Shown piece after piece: positions 40,397 through 48,519 of a stretch of 64,000 nucleotides of DNA (position 1 is the stretch's first letter; every line of letters starts with the position of its first letter). The notes under the pieces were generated by a model, which had not been told where the DNA came from, did no database searches, and worked only from the letters and a program-made list of their open reading frames with translations. A program made the translations under genes and the position numbers. This DNA is from Branchinecta lynchi (Eukaryota; Arthropoda; Branchiopoda; Anostraca; Branchinectidae): assembly GCA_023053575.1 (NCBI GenBank), contig JAKZAP010000118.1, positions 60,189 through 124,188 of the forward strand. Reading direction: 5' to 3'.

Positions 40397-40739
40397 TATA
40401 ACGGGGTTTCTTCTGATGTTATAAGCCGTTATCTCTGATCTAATAGGTAGCGTTCTTGAGGCTTATGATCGAACACACTGTTCTTTATTCCCAGAGAGAT
40501 AGCGGGACACAGCTCTTTATTCGCAGAAGTATAACGTAACACTAAATACAAAATGTAAAACGATGGCCCAAGACCCCCATCCGGAAACCCTGATTTCCCA
40601 GCTGTAACCCACAACTGTAAAGGCTCTAAGAAAACATAAATTGCTGGGCTGGAGACAGATTAATGTGACAGGGCAAATTGAGTCCAGCGTGAGAGCCGTC
40701 TGTTTCAACCCTGCATCTTTTCCCCAGATACTTGTTATA
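40397..40739 (-). repeat. 3' LTR (343 bp)
   Basis: This is the downstream LTR of the - strand element. Its ends form a 6-bp inverted repeat, TATAAC...GTTATA, rather than the usual TG...CA. It matches the 5' LTR at 342 of 343 positions (A at 40677, T at 46751). Two AATAAA signals occur on the - strand. Its first bases in element orientation supply the pol stop codon (TAA, 40735-40737). The boundaries are fixed because bases 40396/46470 and 40740/46814 differ. Confidence 0.96.
40484..40521 (-). promoter_or_regulatory. Two AATAAA polyadenylation signals in the 3' LTR
   Basis: TTTATT occurs on the + strand at 40484-40489 and 40516-40521, giving AATAAA twice on the element strand, 32 bp apart. 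The same pair occurs in the 5' LTR at 46558-46563 and 46590-46595. The copies in the 3' LTR are the ones expected to direct 3'-end formation. Confidence 0.65.
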
Positions 40740-43700
40740 GAATTCCCACCCCCCAAAATTTGTCCCAACAAATTCGCACACAATCACTCATTCTACAAAT
40801 CGTAAATAATACATAGCACTTGCAACGATAAAATACAGCAAAGTGAATAATCGGCATTGAGTCTGAAACAGTTACAAAAATTTGAGGATAGCACAATGGG
40901 TCAAAAGAATGTCGTACTCTTAAGTGCAACTTAAGTTCCGTAATAGATAGGCTTTCTAGGTCAAAGATTTCTGCCACTGTTAGCCCTACTTGGGTTAGTA
41001 ACATACTGGTTGGTTCTAGTTTCATGCTGGTTAGTGTTAAAATCTGAGTGCGTAGAAAGCGAAGAAGTAGCATTTGGCGACGCATTGCTAGTTGCTTGTA
41101 CGGTATGAGCTTTGAGGGTACAGAAACGCTGCTGTTTACCCTCAAGTCGTAAGCATTGCGTAGCTCGAAAGTTTGCAGTGGTCGCATTACAGACGAAACA
41201 GGGTTTCGAGCAACTTTATTTGGTTGAATAGGTGGGATGGCCTCACTACTGGGTAACCGCATATCAAATTCCATTTGATCTTTGATTGTGAGCTTATTAA
41301 AAGGTTTTAGATGGCTTTTGTGGACAATTCGAGTTTTTCGATTTGCCATGTCGGATACTTCGAACCGATTTCCTTTCAACACTTCGCGAACAACGACTGG
41401 ACCAGTCCAGCGGTCACCAAGCGAGCCTTCCGTTTTCCGAAATTTGTGGTTTCGCATGAACACAACGTCACCCTCAACAATGTCTCGATCAAACACTTTA
41501 CTCTGATTGTACTTTTGACGAAGTTCCATTCGAATTTCGGTGCTGTGCTCGTCGGCAAGCTGATATGCGTCGAAAAGTGTTTCACGTAGGTACACAATAT
41601 AATTTTCGAATTCATGATACGTCCTCGGTGGTGGATGCGTTAACAGTTCAAACTGTTGTCTCAGCTCTCGCCCGTAAACCAGAAAGTTGGCAGAGAAGCC
41701 GGAAGGATTTTGTTGGCTGTTCAAGTTCATGATAGTAAGCTGGAGAGAGCTTGACCAACGATCCTGTTTGGCTCGAACTAGCTTCGACAACATACGTTTG
41801 ATATCGCGATTCGCGCGTTCTGTGCTATTAGCGCTAGGACAGTAAGCTGGTGTATACCTAGGGGAAATTCCTGTGCAATAGTTTGAGACGAAGTTTCGCA
41901 CAAACCGAACAACGAATCGGGTAAACAGGCAAACGCAAACTAAGATGTACCTGTTCCCATCACTTTCAGTAAGTGGCCCGATGACGTCACACGCTGTAAT
42001 ATGCCATGGATACTTTGGCGAGTATCCTTCGCCTATCGGCGGCATAATTGTGCGAGACTCGCTACGACGTTGACAGACTAAACAGGAGTCAACAAACGTC
42101 ATAAGTCTACTTACAAAACCGTCTTGAAAGTGGTAAAGTTTTCGAAACCGATTCAGTGTAAAGGCAAAAGAGTGATGGCCAGGCTCATGGCCAAGCCTGA
42201 ACACTGTCCTTTCAAGACTGGGAGGGATGACTAGCAGTGATCCTTCACTGAAATTATAGTCATCCCAGGCGGATTTTGCTGCTCCGCCTTTCACTACTGA
42301 GTGTGAGCGAGTACTCAGAGCTTCTAGTTCGTTGGCAAAACCGCCGGATTCTTGCGAATCATGCCGTGACTCGCGGCCGTCGAGATCACAGCTTCCTTGT
42401 CGAATACGGGAAAACCCATCCGTATTACCCGACAATACCGAGCTGCATACTCCCGGGTCATACCACAAAGACCCTTTCTGCAGTCGATATTTCTTCAACT
42501 TTTTCGGCAATTCCTTCTTGTTAAGAGCCAACACGATTTTGCTAAATATAGGGCATTTTCTAACGGCCTCATTTACAATGGGAAGGTCAATATACGGATA
42601 ATTACCGTCTGCTGTGTCCATGCCCCAATAAACCTGAGAATTATTTACAGGGGGGTCGTTAGCATGACGGCTGGAGACACGTGCGGTGGCTGTCACAGCA
42701 CTGATGACATTATCCTCTGAATTGCCCTTTTCAATTGTGGGATTCCAACTAATTTTGCACAGATTTTTCTGGTACCTGGAGAAATCAAGAATTTGGGTCG
42801 TGTAGCGCGACAGGGAATCCGAGTAATTCTTTTCCGATGGGACATGAACAAAATGAAGATGATAAGGCTGAAGCGACAAGATCCACTTTAGAAGCCTCGG
42901 ACTTCCGTTCATTTTCGCGTTACGTAAGTACGTAAGAGAGAAATTATCTGTCATCCAGATAATCTTTCCACAAGACCCATAGAGAAGATGATTCCAGTGT
43001 TCTATAGACAGTACCAAGGCATACATTTCGGCTTCGATAATAGACCACGCTAACTGGCCAGAACCTCGTGCTTTGGAGAAGCAGCCCAAGAGTTCAAGCT
43101 TACTTCCTGGCTCTCTCGGCTTCATCAGAAGAAGGCCCGAGAAGCCATGAAGGCTCGCGTCGGTCTGAAGCACGAAATCAACATTTCCCGAAAGATCTGG
43201 ATAGGAAAGAAGAGGTGCATTTACGAGTCGATCTTTCAGTGTGGTAAATGCAAACTCCTTATCTTTGTTCCAACTGAATTCGACGTCCTTGCGCAAAAGA
43301 TTGTACAATGGTTTGGAAATAGAGCTGTAATGTGGAACGTATCGTCGGAAGTATCCAAGAGTTCCTAAGATGCTCTGGAGGCCCTTCCGATCAGTGGGAG
43401 GAGCTAAGTCTTGAATTCCTTGCAACTTCTCGGGATCTGGCGCGATACCTTCGGAGCTAAGACTGTGGCCACAGAACTTGACTCCGTCCGTACGAAAGAA
43501 ATTGCATTTCGATCCTTTAAGTCTGATGTCGTATTCCCGACAAGCAGCAAAGACTTCTTCCAATGTGGAAAGGTGCTCCCCATCCGTCGGATTTCCACAT
43601 AACAAATCATCAGCATAAGGTTCTACACCTGCCATATGCCCAAAAATCTTGGCAATCATGATGTGATGTAGACTCGGGGATGCAGTACACCCCATAACCA

Positions 43701-45492
43701 TCCTCTTGAAACAGTACTGTTTTCCAAATAGAACGAAACTGAAATAATTTTTCGACTTATTACTGCAACGGATGTTATAAAAAGATGTTGCGATATCAAT
43801 CGTGCTTTTTACTTTCATGTTTCGCGCTTTCTCGAAGATTTTTGTGTAGTCAGCTGTATGAACAGCAGGTGGAATAACAACTTTGTTCAAGAGACGACAA
43901 TCAAGCACAAGACGAATGTCAGCGGCAGACAGTTCTGACGCTTTTTTATTCGAGCCCTTTTTAACAACGACGATTGGAAAAGAAAAAGGGCTAATGCACT
44001 CTTCTATTATTCCTGCCTTTTTCATTTCTTCGAGATGAACTTTGACTAAATTTTCTAGATGGGTGGGCACCGGAAACTGTTTCCTAGAGATTGGCTTTTC
44101 ATCCGACAACGTGAGATTTGCTTCCATAAAGTCAACCCCCTTACCCACGTCAAATAGACCCTTTGCAAAAGTGTCCCTGAAATCCCAGAGTACTGACCGT
44201 AATTTTGCCTTCATTGGCTCACGTATGTGGTCAAGCTTAAACTGAGCAAAGAATTCCGAACGTGAAGTCCATTTATTTTCACCACTGGGTAAGCGAGAGC
44301 TCTTTCTCTCGGTACCGTGGCCCGGAAAGGAAACGTTGCTACCGCTTTCGAAATCCTCACCAACCTTGCTTTTGTCACGTCCTATGCGAGGGCGAGAACC
44401 ATACTTCTCAGCACCGTGACCTCGAGAGGGGACCTGGCTACCGCCTTTCAAACCCTCCCGAACCTTGGGAAAACTAGGGGTACCTCCTATTCCCGTTTCT
44501 AAACTTCCAACAGAAGCAAGACTACCGCTTTCTCCTGTCCTCGCATTACAGGGGGCAGACATGTTCCCTTCAGTTTTCATGCAACTAATTTCAGAGTCGC
44601 ACATGCCAGCGTCTACTGGGTCTAAACTACCAAGCACAGAAAAAGTATCTAGGTCCAATCTACGGAAAAGGCCAAGAATTTGGTCACGCTTAAAAGTAAT
44701 TGGGTGGGAATTGCCATTTTTAAGACGAATGACAACCCTTTTTTCCCGTGACTCTATCATCTGATCGGGGCAAATCAGGTGTGCACTGACCCGACTTTCC
44801 CCGTGAAAGACTGCTATGGTGCCTGTTTCAAACTCAACCCCACCCTCAACATCAGAAAACGAATTACTTGGGATTGAAAAATTAGACAAACAACGTACAT
44901 CACACCGGTCCGAAATTACTGAACCGTCAGCGTTAATAGCACAGGTATCAATTACGGAATCTTTGAAAGTGCTGATTAAATTTCTGTTTTTGCAGTCCAG
45001 CAGAAATTTGTTAGATGATAGGAAGTCAAAACCGAGGATAAACTTGGGTGTTAACAATGGGACAACAATAAAAGTGTGCCTGTACCTTTTTCCGTTGATT
45101 TGGATGGGAATATCGCATATACCGGTTGTTGGTAAAGTCTCACCGTTAGCTGCTCGAATGCTAATGGGGTTATTTGGTCTTCGAATGTTCGGGGACCTAA
45201 CCCATTCCCTTAACGCAACTTCGGAAATGGCCGATTTGCACGCTCCTGTGTCCACCAAAATCCTCCGATACTGGTTTTCTAACTGCACAATTGCGTAAAA
45301 CGCTTCTTTCGCATGATGTAAATCATAATTATCATGTTCTTGCACTGCACTACTAACACTATCACTTTGTTCGAAACACGCGTCCTTAGGGGCCTTAAAT
45401 TCAGTGTTCTTGGCGGCAGACGGTTTGGCCCTTATTTTCGTCTGCCGTTGGAGTTTTCCTGTTTCGTTTCCTGCTTGAAACGCATAACTACG
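40735..45492 (-). CDS. pol: Pol polyprotein: protease, reverse transcriptase, RNase H, integrase
   Basis: The frame is open from 45492 to the TAA at 40735-40737, in -1 register to gag and without an ATG near its start, so expression by -1 frameshifting is expected. Residue numbers count from the GTG codon at 45345. Protease: VDTGA at 31-35 and ILGFD at 103-107. Reverse transcriptase, about 415-632: catalytic Asp517 and YADD at 577-580. RNase H, about 722-848: Asp729, Glu773, Asp800, Asp843. Integrase zinc domain: His1053, His1057, Cys1088, Cys1091. Integrase core: Asp1120 and Glu1176, only 56 residues apart, with no Asp-Asn-Gly-type motif between them; Ty3/Gypsy cores normally have about 90-95, so the second catalytic Asp seems deleted. 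A GPY/F-like module follows at about 1312-1349, then about 186 residues I cannot assign. The protease-RT linker contains a 33-residue imperfect duplication. Stop codons are absent throughout. Confidence 0.92.
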   Translation of the reverse strand, partial: RSYAFQAGNETGKLQRQTKIRAKPSAAKNTEFKAPKDACFEQSDSVSSAVQEHDNYDLHHAKEAFYAIVQLENQYRRILVDTGACKSAISEVALREWVRSPNIRRPNNPISIRAANGETLPTTGICDIPIQINGKRYRHTFIVVPLLTPKFILGFDFLSSNKFLLDCKNRNLISTFKDSVIDTCAINADGSVISDRCDVRCLSNFSIPSNSFSDVEGGVEFETGTIAVFHGESRVSAHLICPDQMIESREKRVVIRLKNGNSHPITFKRDQILGLFRRLDLDTFSVLGSLDPVDAGMCDSEISCMKTEGNMSAPCNARTGESGSLASVGSLETGIGGTPSFPKVREGLKGGSQVPSRGHGAEKYGSRPRIGRDKSKVGEDFESGSNVSFPGHGTERKSSRLPSGENKWTSRSEFFAQFKLDHIREPMKAKLRSVLWDFRDTFAKGLFDVGKGVDFMEANLTLSDEKPISRKQFPVPTHLENLVKVHLEEMKKAGIIEECISPFSFPIVVVKKGSNKKASELSAADIRLVLDCRLLNKVVIPPAVHTADYTKIFEKARNMKVKSTIDIATSFYNIRCSNKSKNYFSFVLFGKQYCFKRMVMGCTASPSLHHIMIAKIFGHMAGVEPYADDLLCGNPTDGEHLSTLEEVFAACREYDIRLKGSKCNFFRTDGVKFCGHSLSSEGIAPDPEKLQGIQDLAPPTDRKGLQSILGTLGYFRRYVPHYSSISKPLYNLLRKDVEFSWNKDKEFAFTTLKDRLVNAPLLSYPDLSGNVDFVLQTDASLHGFSGLLLMKPREPGSKLELLGCFSKARGSGQLAWSIIEAEMYALVLSIEHWNHLLYGSCGKIIWMTDNFSLTYLRNAKMNGSPRLLKWILSLQPYHLHFVHVPSEKNYSDSLSRYTTQILDFSRYQKNLCKISWNPTIEKGNSEDNVISAVTATARVSSRHANDPPVNNSQVYWGMDTADGNYPYIDLPIVNEAVRKCPIFSKIVLALNKKELPKKLKKYRLQKGSLWYDPGVCSSVLSGNTDGFSRIRQGSCDLDGRESRHDSQESGGFANELEALSTRSHSVVKGGAAKSAWDDYNFSEGSLLVIPPSLERTVFRLGHEPGHHSFAFTLNRFRKLYHFQDGFVSRLMTFVDSCLVCQRRSESRTIMPPIGEGYSPKYPWHITACDVIGPLTESDGNRYILVCVCLFTRFVVRFVRNFVSNYCTGISPRYTPAYCPSANSTERANRDIKRMLSKLVRAKQDRWSSSLQLTIMNLNSQQNPSGFSANFLVYGRELRQQFELLTHPPPRTYHEFENYIVYLRETLFDAYQLADEHSTEIRMELRQKYNQSKVFDRDIVEGDVVFMRNHKFRKTEGSLGDRWTGPVVVREVLKGNRFEVSDMANRKTRIVHKSHLKPFNKLTIKDQMEFDMRLPSSEAIPPIQPNKVARNPVSSVMRPLQTFELRNAYDLRVNSSVSVPSKLIPYKQLAMRRQMLLLRFLRTQILTLTSMKLEPTSMLLTQVGLTVAEIFDLESLSITELKLHLRVRHSFDPLCYPQIFVTVSDSMPIIHFAVFYRCKCYVLFTICRMSDCVRICWDKFWGVGIL
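40743..40758 (-). other. Polypurine tract
   Basis: In element orientation the bases just before the 3' LTR read TTTTGGGGGGTGGGAA. This purine-rich run is placed where plus-strand DNA synthesis is primed in LTR elements. The pol frame runs through it and stops inside the LTR, so the tract is also coding. Confidence 0.82.
44272..44466 (-). repeat. 33-codon imperfect tandem duplication in the protease-RT linker
   Basis: Pol residues 294-325 and 327-358 align at a 33-residue (99-bp) spacing with the shared pattern KV-x-E, GS-x-V, GHG-x-E and SR. On the DNA, the ACCGTG...CTACCGC stretch near 44315-44345 and its partner near 44414-44444 are roughly 70% identical. The region separates protease from reverse transcriptase and is low in hydrophobic residues, so it is probably a flexible spacer. 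Confidence 0.7.
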
Positions 45493-46394
45493 CTATCAGG
45501 CGCTCGGCACTCCGCTTTTCTATGATACAGGTGTCCGCACCTGTAGCATTGAAGTCCTCTGCGATCCGACCTCTCATGGTCCTGTCGATGACGTCCGGAG
45601 CCAGACGGCCTCCTTTCGACTTTGGACGGACTATAATGGTCGTTATGGTCGTCATCGTAATACGAAGACATGGGGCTTTGATGACGAGGCTCCCTACGCC
45701 TCGGAGTGTACGTTCTTCTCTCTCTGCTCCCGCTAAAGCTGCTGTCGCTGTCGTGTCTCCTTCTTACGCCGTGTGACCTATCTTTAAAGGTTACTCGTCT
45801 CATGCTGTCTGTTATGGCATCGACAGTCGGGTAAGAGACGCTTCCGCTGGATGCTGCCCGTAAAAATCGTTCAGCTTCTTTTGCTTCTCTGACGCAGTCT
45901 TTAAATGTCTTTGGTTTTGCTTTAAGGATGGAGTGATAAATGTCCTTATTGTCTCTTACGGCACTGCAAAAGGTCTGAATCGCCGCAATTTCTGGACCCG
46001 AAGCTGGGTCTGATGTTAATGGGCCATAGATTTTTTCTACCTCACTACGGACATGGTGACTCAGATCCGCTACGGTTTGACCTGGCATCAGCTTGATGGT
46101 GTAAAGCCGACCGAAGTCGTAGCTGCGGTGATGTTCCAGCTCGTCTTTGAAACAGTCCAAAAGTTTTTCTTTCAGATCCACAAACCTTGTAACCCTTCCT
46201 TCAGGCGTCCTTTCGATGTCTCTAAGACCATCCGCCACTGCACCTCTTAGCTTAGTTTTTAGCAATGGCATCACTTGTTCGTCAGTAAGTTTGCACATAG
46301 CAATTGTCACTTCCACATTCGTCAGCCATTTCTTTAGTTCTTCGATCTTTGAAATTTCCACTATGTCTGTGTGTGGATTGCACAAAAATGCCAT
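45432..46394 (-). CDS. gag: Gag polyprotein (capsid/nucleocapsid) of the LTR element
   Basis: This 320-residue structural protein forms the virus-like particle and binds element RNA in the cytoplasm. Residues about 15-180 are charged and largely helical-looking, as in Ty3/Gypsy capsid regions, but without a short motif I can name. Residues 205-280 are rich in Arg, Ser and His, as expected of an RNA-binding nucleocapsid. A single zinc knuckle follows, with Cys283, Cys286, His291 and Cys296 in CX2CX4HX4C spacing. The ATG at 46392-46394 lies in a strong context (ACCATGG) and is the first ATG I see in this frame after the 76-bp leader. The frame ends in TAA at 45432-45434 and overlaps the open pol frame by about 60 bp. 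It is intact, with no stop or frameshift. The gag assignment rests on position and the knuckle. Confidence 0.9.
   Translation of the reverse strand: MAFLCNPHTDIVEISKIEELKKWLTNVEVTIAMCKLTDEQVMPLLKTKLRGAVADGLRDIERTPEGRVTRFVDLKEKLLDCFKDELEHHRSYDFGRLYTIKLMPGQTVADLSHHVRSEVEKIYGPLTSDPASGPEIAAIQTFCSAVRDNKDIYHSILKAKPKTFKDCVREAKEAERFLRAASSGSVSYPTVDAITDSMRRVTFKDRSHGVRRRHDSDSSFSGSRERRTYTPRRREPRHQSPMSSYYDDDHNDHYSPSKVERRPSGSGRHRQDHERSDRRGLQCYRCGHLYHRKAECRAPDSVVMRFKQETKQENSNGRRK
45435..45492 (-). promoter_or_regulatory. gag-pol overlap, expected -1 frameshift region
   Basis: The gag frame ends at 45432-45434, and the pol frame first becomes open after the TAG at 45493-45495. Any -1 shift must therefore occur in this window. 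No canonical X-XXY-YYZ heptamer is present. The better candidates are GGAAAAC in the middle of the window, and CGA-AAA just before the gag stop codon, where a Lys tRNA could slip back one base onto AAA. No downstream pseudoknot was worked out. Confidence 0.55.
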
Positions 46395-46449
46395 GGTCTT
46401 TGAGCAATAAGAATGTCACTTAAACGGCTAAAGTTGTCAGATCCGTATC

Positions 46450-46467
46450 ACACACCGCTGTTCACCA
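46450..46467 (-). other. Primer-binding-site candidate
   Basis: Three bases inside the 5' LTR the element strand reads TGGTGAACAGCGGTGTGT. A TGG at this position is the usual complement of a tRNA 3' CCA end. I do not recognise which tRNA the remaining bases would match, so the assignment rests on position and the TGG only. Confidence 0.6.
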
Positions 46468-46470
46468 CTT

Positions 46471-46813
46471 TATAACGGGGTTTCTTCTGATGTTATAAGC
46501 CGTTATCTCTGATCTAATAGGTAGCGTTCTTGAGGCTTATGATCGAACACACTGTTCTTTATTCCCAGAGAGATAGCGGGACACAGCTCTTTATTCGCAG
46601 AAGTATAACGTAACACTAAATACAAAATGTAAAACGATGGCCCAAGACCCCCATCCGGAAACCCTGATTTCCCAGCTGTAACCCACAACTGTAAAGGCTC
46701 TAAGAAAACATAAATTGCTGGGCTGGAGACAGATTAATGTGACAGGGCAATTTGAGTCCAGCGTGAGAGCCGTCTGTTTCAACCCTGCATCTTTTCCCCA
46801 GATACTTGTTATA
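46471..46813 (-). repeat. 5' LTR (343 bp)
   Basis: This is the upstream LTR of the - strand element, identical to the 3' LTR except at 46751. It should hold the promoter for the full-length RNA, but I could not identify a convincing TATA box. A segment reading GTTATAC in element orientation lies near 46605-46611 and is only a weak candidate. The 5' leader from the LTR to the gag start is 76 bp. Confidence 0.95.
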
Positions 46814-46817
46814 TCCC
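46814..46817. repeat. Target-site duplication TCCC (right copy)
   Basis: This is the right-hand partner of the TCCC at 40393-40396. It directly follows the terminal GTTATA of the LTR, and the satellite continues from it in register. Confidence 0.92.
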
Positions 46818-48519
46818 CCAAGGTTGGTTTTCCCGCAAGGTTGGTTTTCCCACAAGGTTTGTTTTCCCACTGTGTTGGTTTTCCCAAAAGGTTCGCTTTC
46901 CCAGAAGGTTGGTTTTCCCACAAGGTTGGTTTTCCCGCAGGGTTGCTTTCCCCATAAGGTTGGTTTTCCCACAAGGTTTGTTTTCTCACAAGGTTTGTTT
47001 TCCCACTAGGTTGTTTTTTCCCACTAGGTTGGTTTTCCCACAAGGTTTGTTTTCCCACAAGCTTTGTTTTCCCCCAAGGTTGGTTTTCCCGCAAGGTTGG
47101 TTTTCCCACAAGGTTTGTTTTCCCACTGTGTTGGTTTTCCCAAAAGGTTCGCTTTCCCGCAAGGTTGGTTTTCCCACAAGGTTTGTTTCCCCACAAGGTT
47201 TTTTTTCCCATAAGGTTTGTTTTCCCACAAGGTTGGTTTTCCCACAAGGTTTGTTTTCCTACAAGGTTTGTTTTCCCACAAGGTTGGTTTTCCCGCAAGG
47301 TTGGTTTTCCCACAAGGTTTGTGTTTCCACTGTGTTGGTTTTCCCAAAAGGTTCGCTTTCCCACAAGGTTGGTTTTCCCACAAGGTTGGTTTTCGCGCAG
47401 GGTTGCTTTCCCCATAAGGTTTGTTTTCCCACAAGGTCTGTTTTCCCACAAGGTTTGTTTTCCCACAAGGTTTGTTTTCCCGAAAGGTTTGTTCCCCCAC
47501 AAGGTTGGTTTTCCAACAAGGTTGGTTTTCGCGCAGGGTTTGTTTTCCCACAAGGTTAGTTTTCCCGCAAGGTTTGTTTTCCCACAAGGTTAGTTTTCCC
47601 ACAAGGTCTGTTTCCCCACAAGGTTTGTTTCCCCACTAGGTTTGTTTTCCCACAAGGTTTGTTTTCTCACAAGGTTTGTTTTCCCACAAGGTTTGTTTTC
47701 CCACAAGGTTTGTTTTCCCACAAGGTTTGTTTTCCCACAAGGTTTGTTTTCCCGCAAGGTTGGTTTTCCCACAAGGTTTGTTTTCCCACTGTGTTGGTTT
47801 TCCCAAAAGGTTCGCTTTCCAACAAGGTTGGTTTTCCCACAAGGTTGGTTTTCCCGCAGGGTTGCTTTCAGCATAAGGTTTGTTTTCCCACAAGGTTTGT
47901 TCTCCCACAAGGTTTGTTTTCCCACAAGGTTGGTTTTCCCGCAAGGTTGGTTTTCCCACAAGGTTTGTTTTCCCACTGTGATGGTTTTCCCAAAAGGTTC
48001 GCTTTCCCACAAGGTTGGTTTTCCCACAAGGTTGGTTTTCCCGCAGGGTTGCTTTCCCCGTAAGGTTTGTTTTCCCACAAGGTTTGTTTTCCCACAAGGT
48101 TTGTTTTCCCACAAGGTTGGTTTTCCCGAAAGGTTTGTTTCCCCACAAGGTTGGTTTTCCCACAAGGTTGGTTTTCCCGCAGGTTTTGTTTTCCCACAAG
48201 GTTAGTTTTCCCGCAAGGTTTGTTTTCCCACAAGGTTAGTTTTCCCACAAGGTTTGTTTCCCCACAAGGTTTGTTTCCCCACAAGGTTTGTTTTCCCACA
48301 AGGATTGTTTTCTCACAAGGTTTGTTTTCCCACTGTGTTGGTTTTCCCAAAAGGTTCGCATTCCCGCAAGGTTGGTTTTCCCACAAGGTTGGTTTTCCCG
48401 CAGGGTTTGTTTCCCCATAAGGTTGGTTTTCCCACAAGGTTTGTTTTCTCACAAGGTTTGTTTTCCCACAAGGTTTGTTTTCCCACAAGGTTGGTTTTCC
48501 CGCAGGGTTTGTTTTCCCA

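Larger units (their letters stand above)
40397..46813 (-). mobile_element. Ty3/Gypsy-type LTR retrotransposon, full length (6,417 bp)
   Basis: A complete LTR element lies on the - strand: 5' LTR (46471-46813), primer-binding-site candidate, gag, pol, polypurine tract, 3' LTR (40397-40739). The pol order protease, reverse transcriptase, RNase H, integrase is that of Ty3/Gypsy elements, not Copia. There is a GPY/F-like module after the integrase core and no chromodomain. No envelope-like third frame is present, though pol has an unassigned C-terminal tail. The LTRs differ at one of 343 positions (40677 against 46751), so insertion was recent. The flanks carry TCCC on both sides; removing one copy restores an exact 17-bp satellite period. 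An apparent in-frame deletion in the integrase core suggests this copy could not integrate using its own enzyme. The clade was not determined. Confidence 0.96.
37205..47447 (-). repeat. 1,497-bp higher-order unit in about 2.6 copies, third copy split by the LTR element
   Basis: Landmarks recur every 1,497 bp (88 monomers plus one base): 37750/39247, 38108/39605, 38410/39907, 38601/40098. A third partial copy starts near 40.2 kb, is interrupted at 40396 and resumes at 46814. Its landmark at 47165 lies 7,918 bp after 39247, which equals 1,497 plus the 6,417-bp element plus a 4-bp target duplication. Homology to the second copy ends near 47447. About 85 bp around 37.95 kb differs between the first and second copies. 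Confidence 0.87.

Noticed and set aside
40397..40400. TATA as the target-site duplication
   Set aside because: TATA occurs at both ends of both LTRs, including the internal ends, so it belongs to the LTR; the flanking TCCC is the duplication.
44816..45298. 160-codon + strand frame antisense to pol
   Set aside because: It lies opposite the protease region of pol with no recognisable domain; a shadow of the real frame.
40397..46813. Endogenous retrovirus with an envelope gene
   Set aside because: There is no third frame between pol and the 3' LTR, and the Pol tail shows no signal peptide or fusion-protein pattern I can recognise.
46591..47553. 320-codon - strand frame spanning satellite and LTR
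   Set aside because: It begins in satellite and ends inside the 5' LTR; it is a chance fusion across the element boundary.
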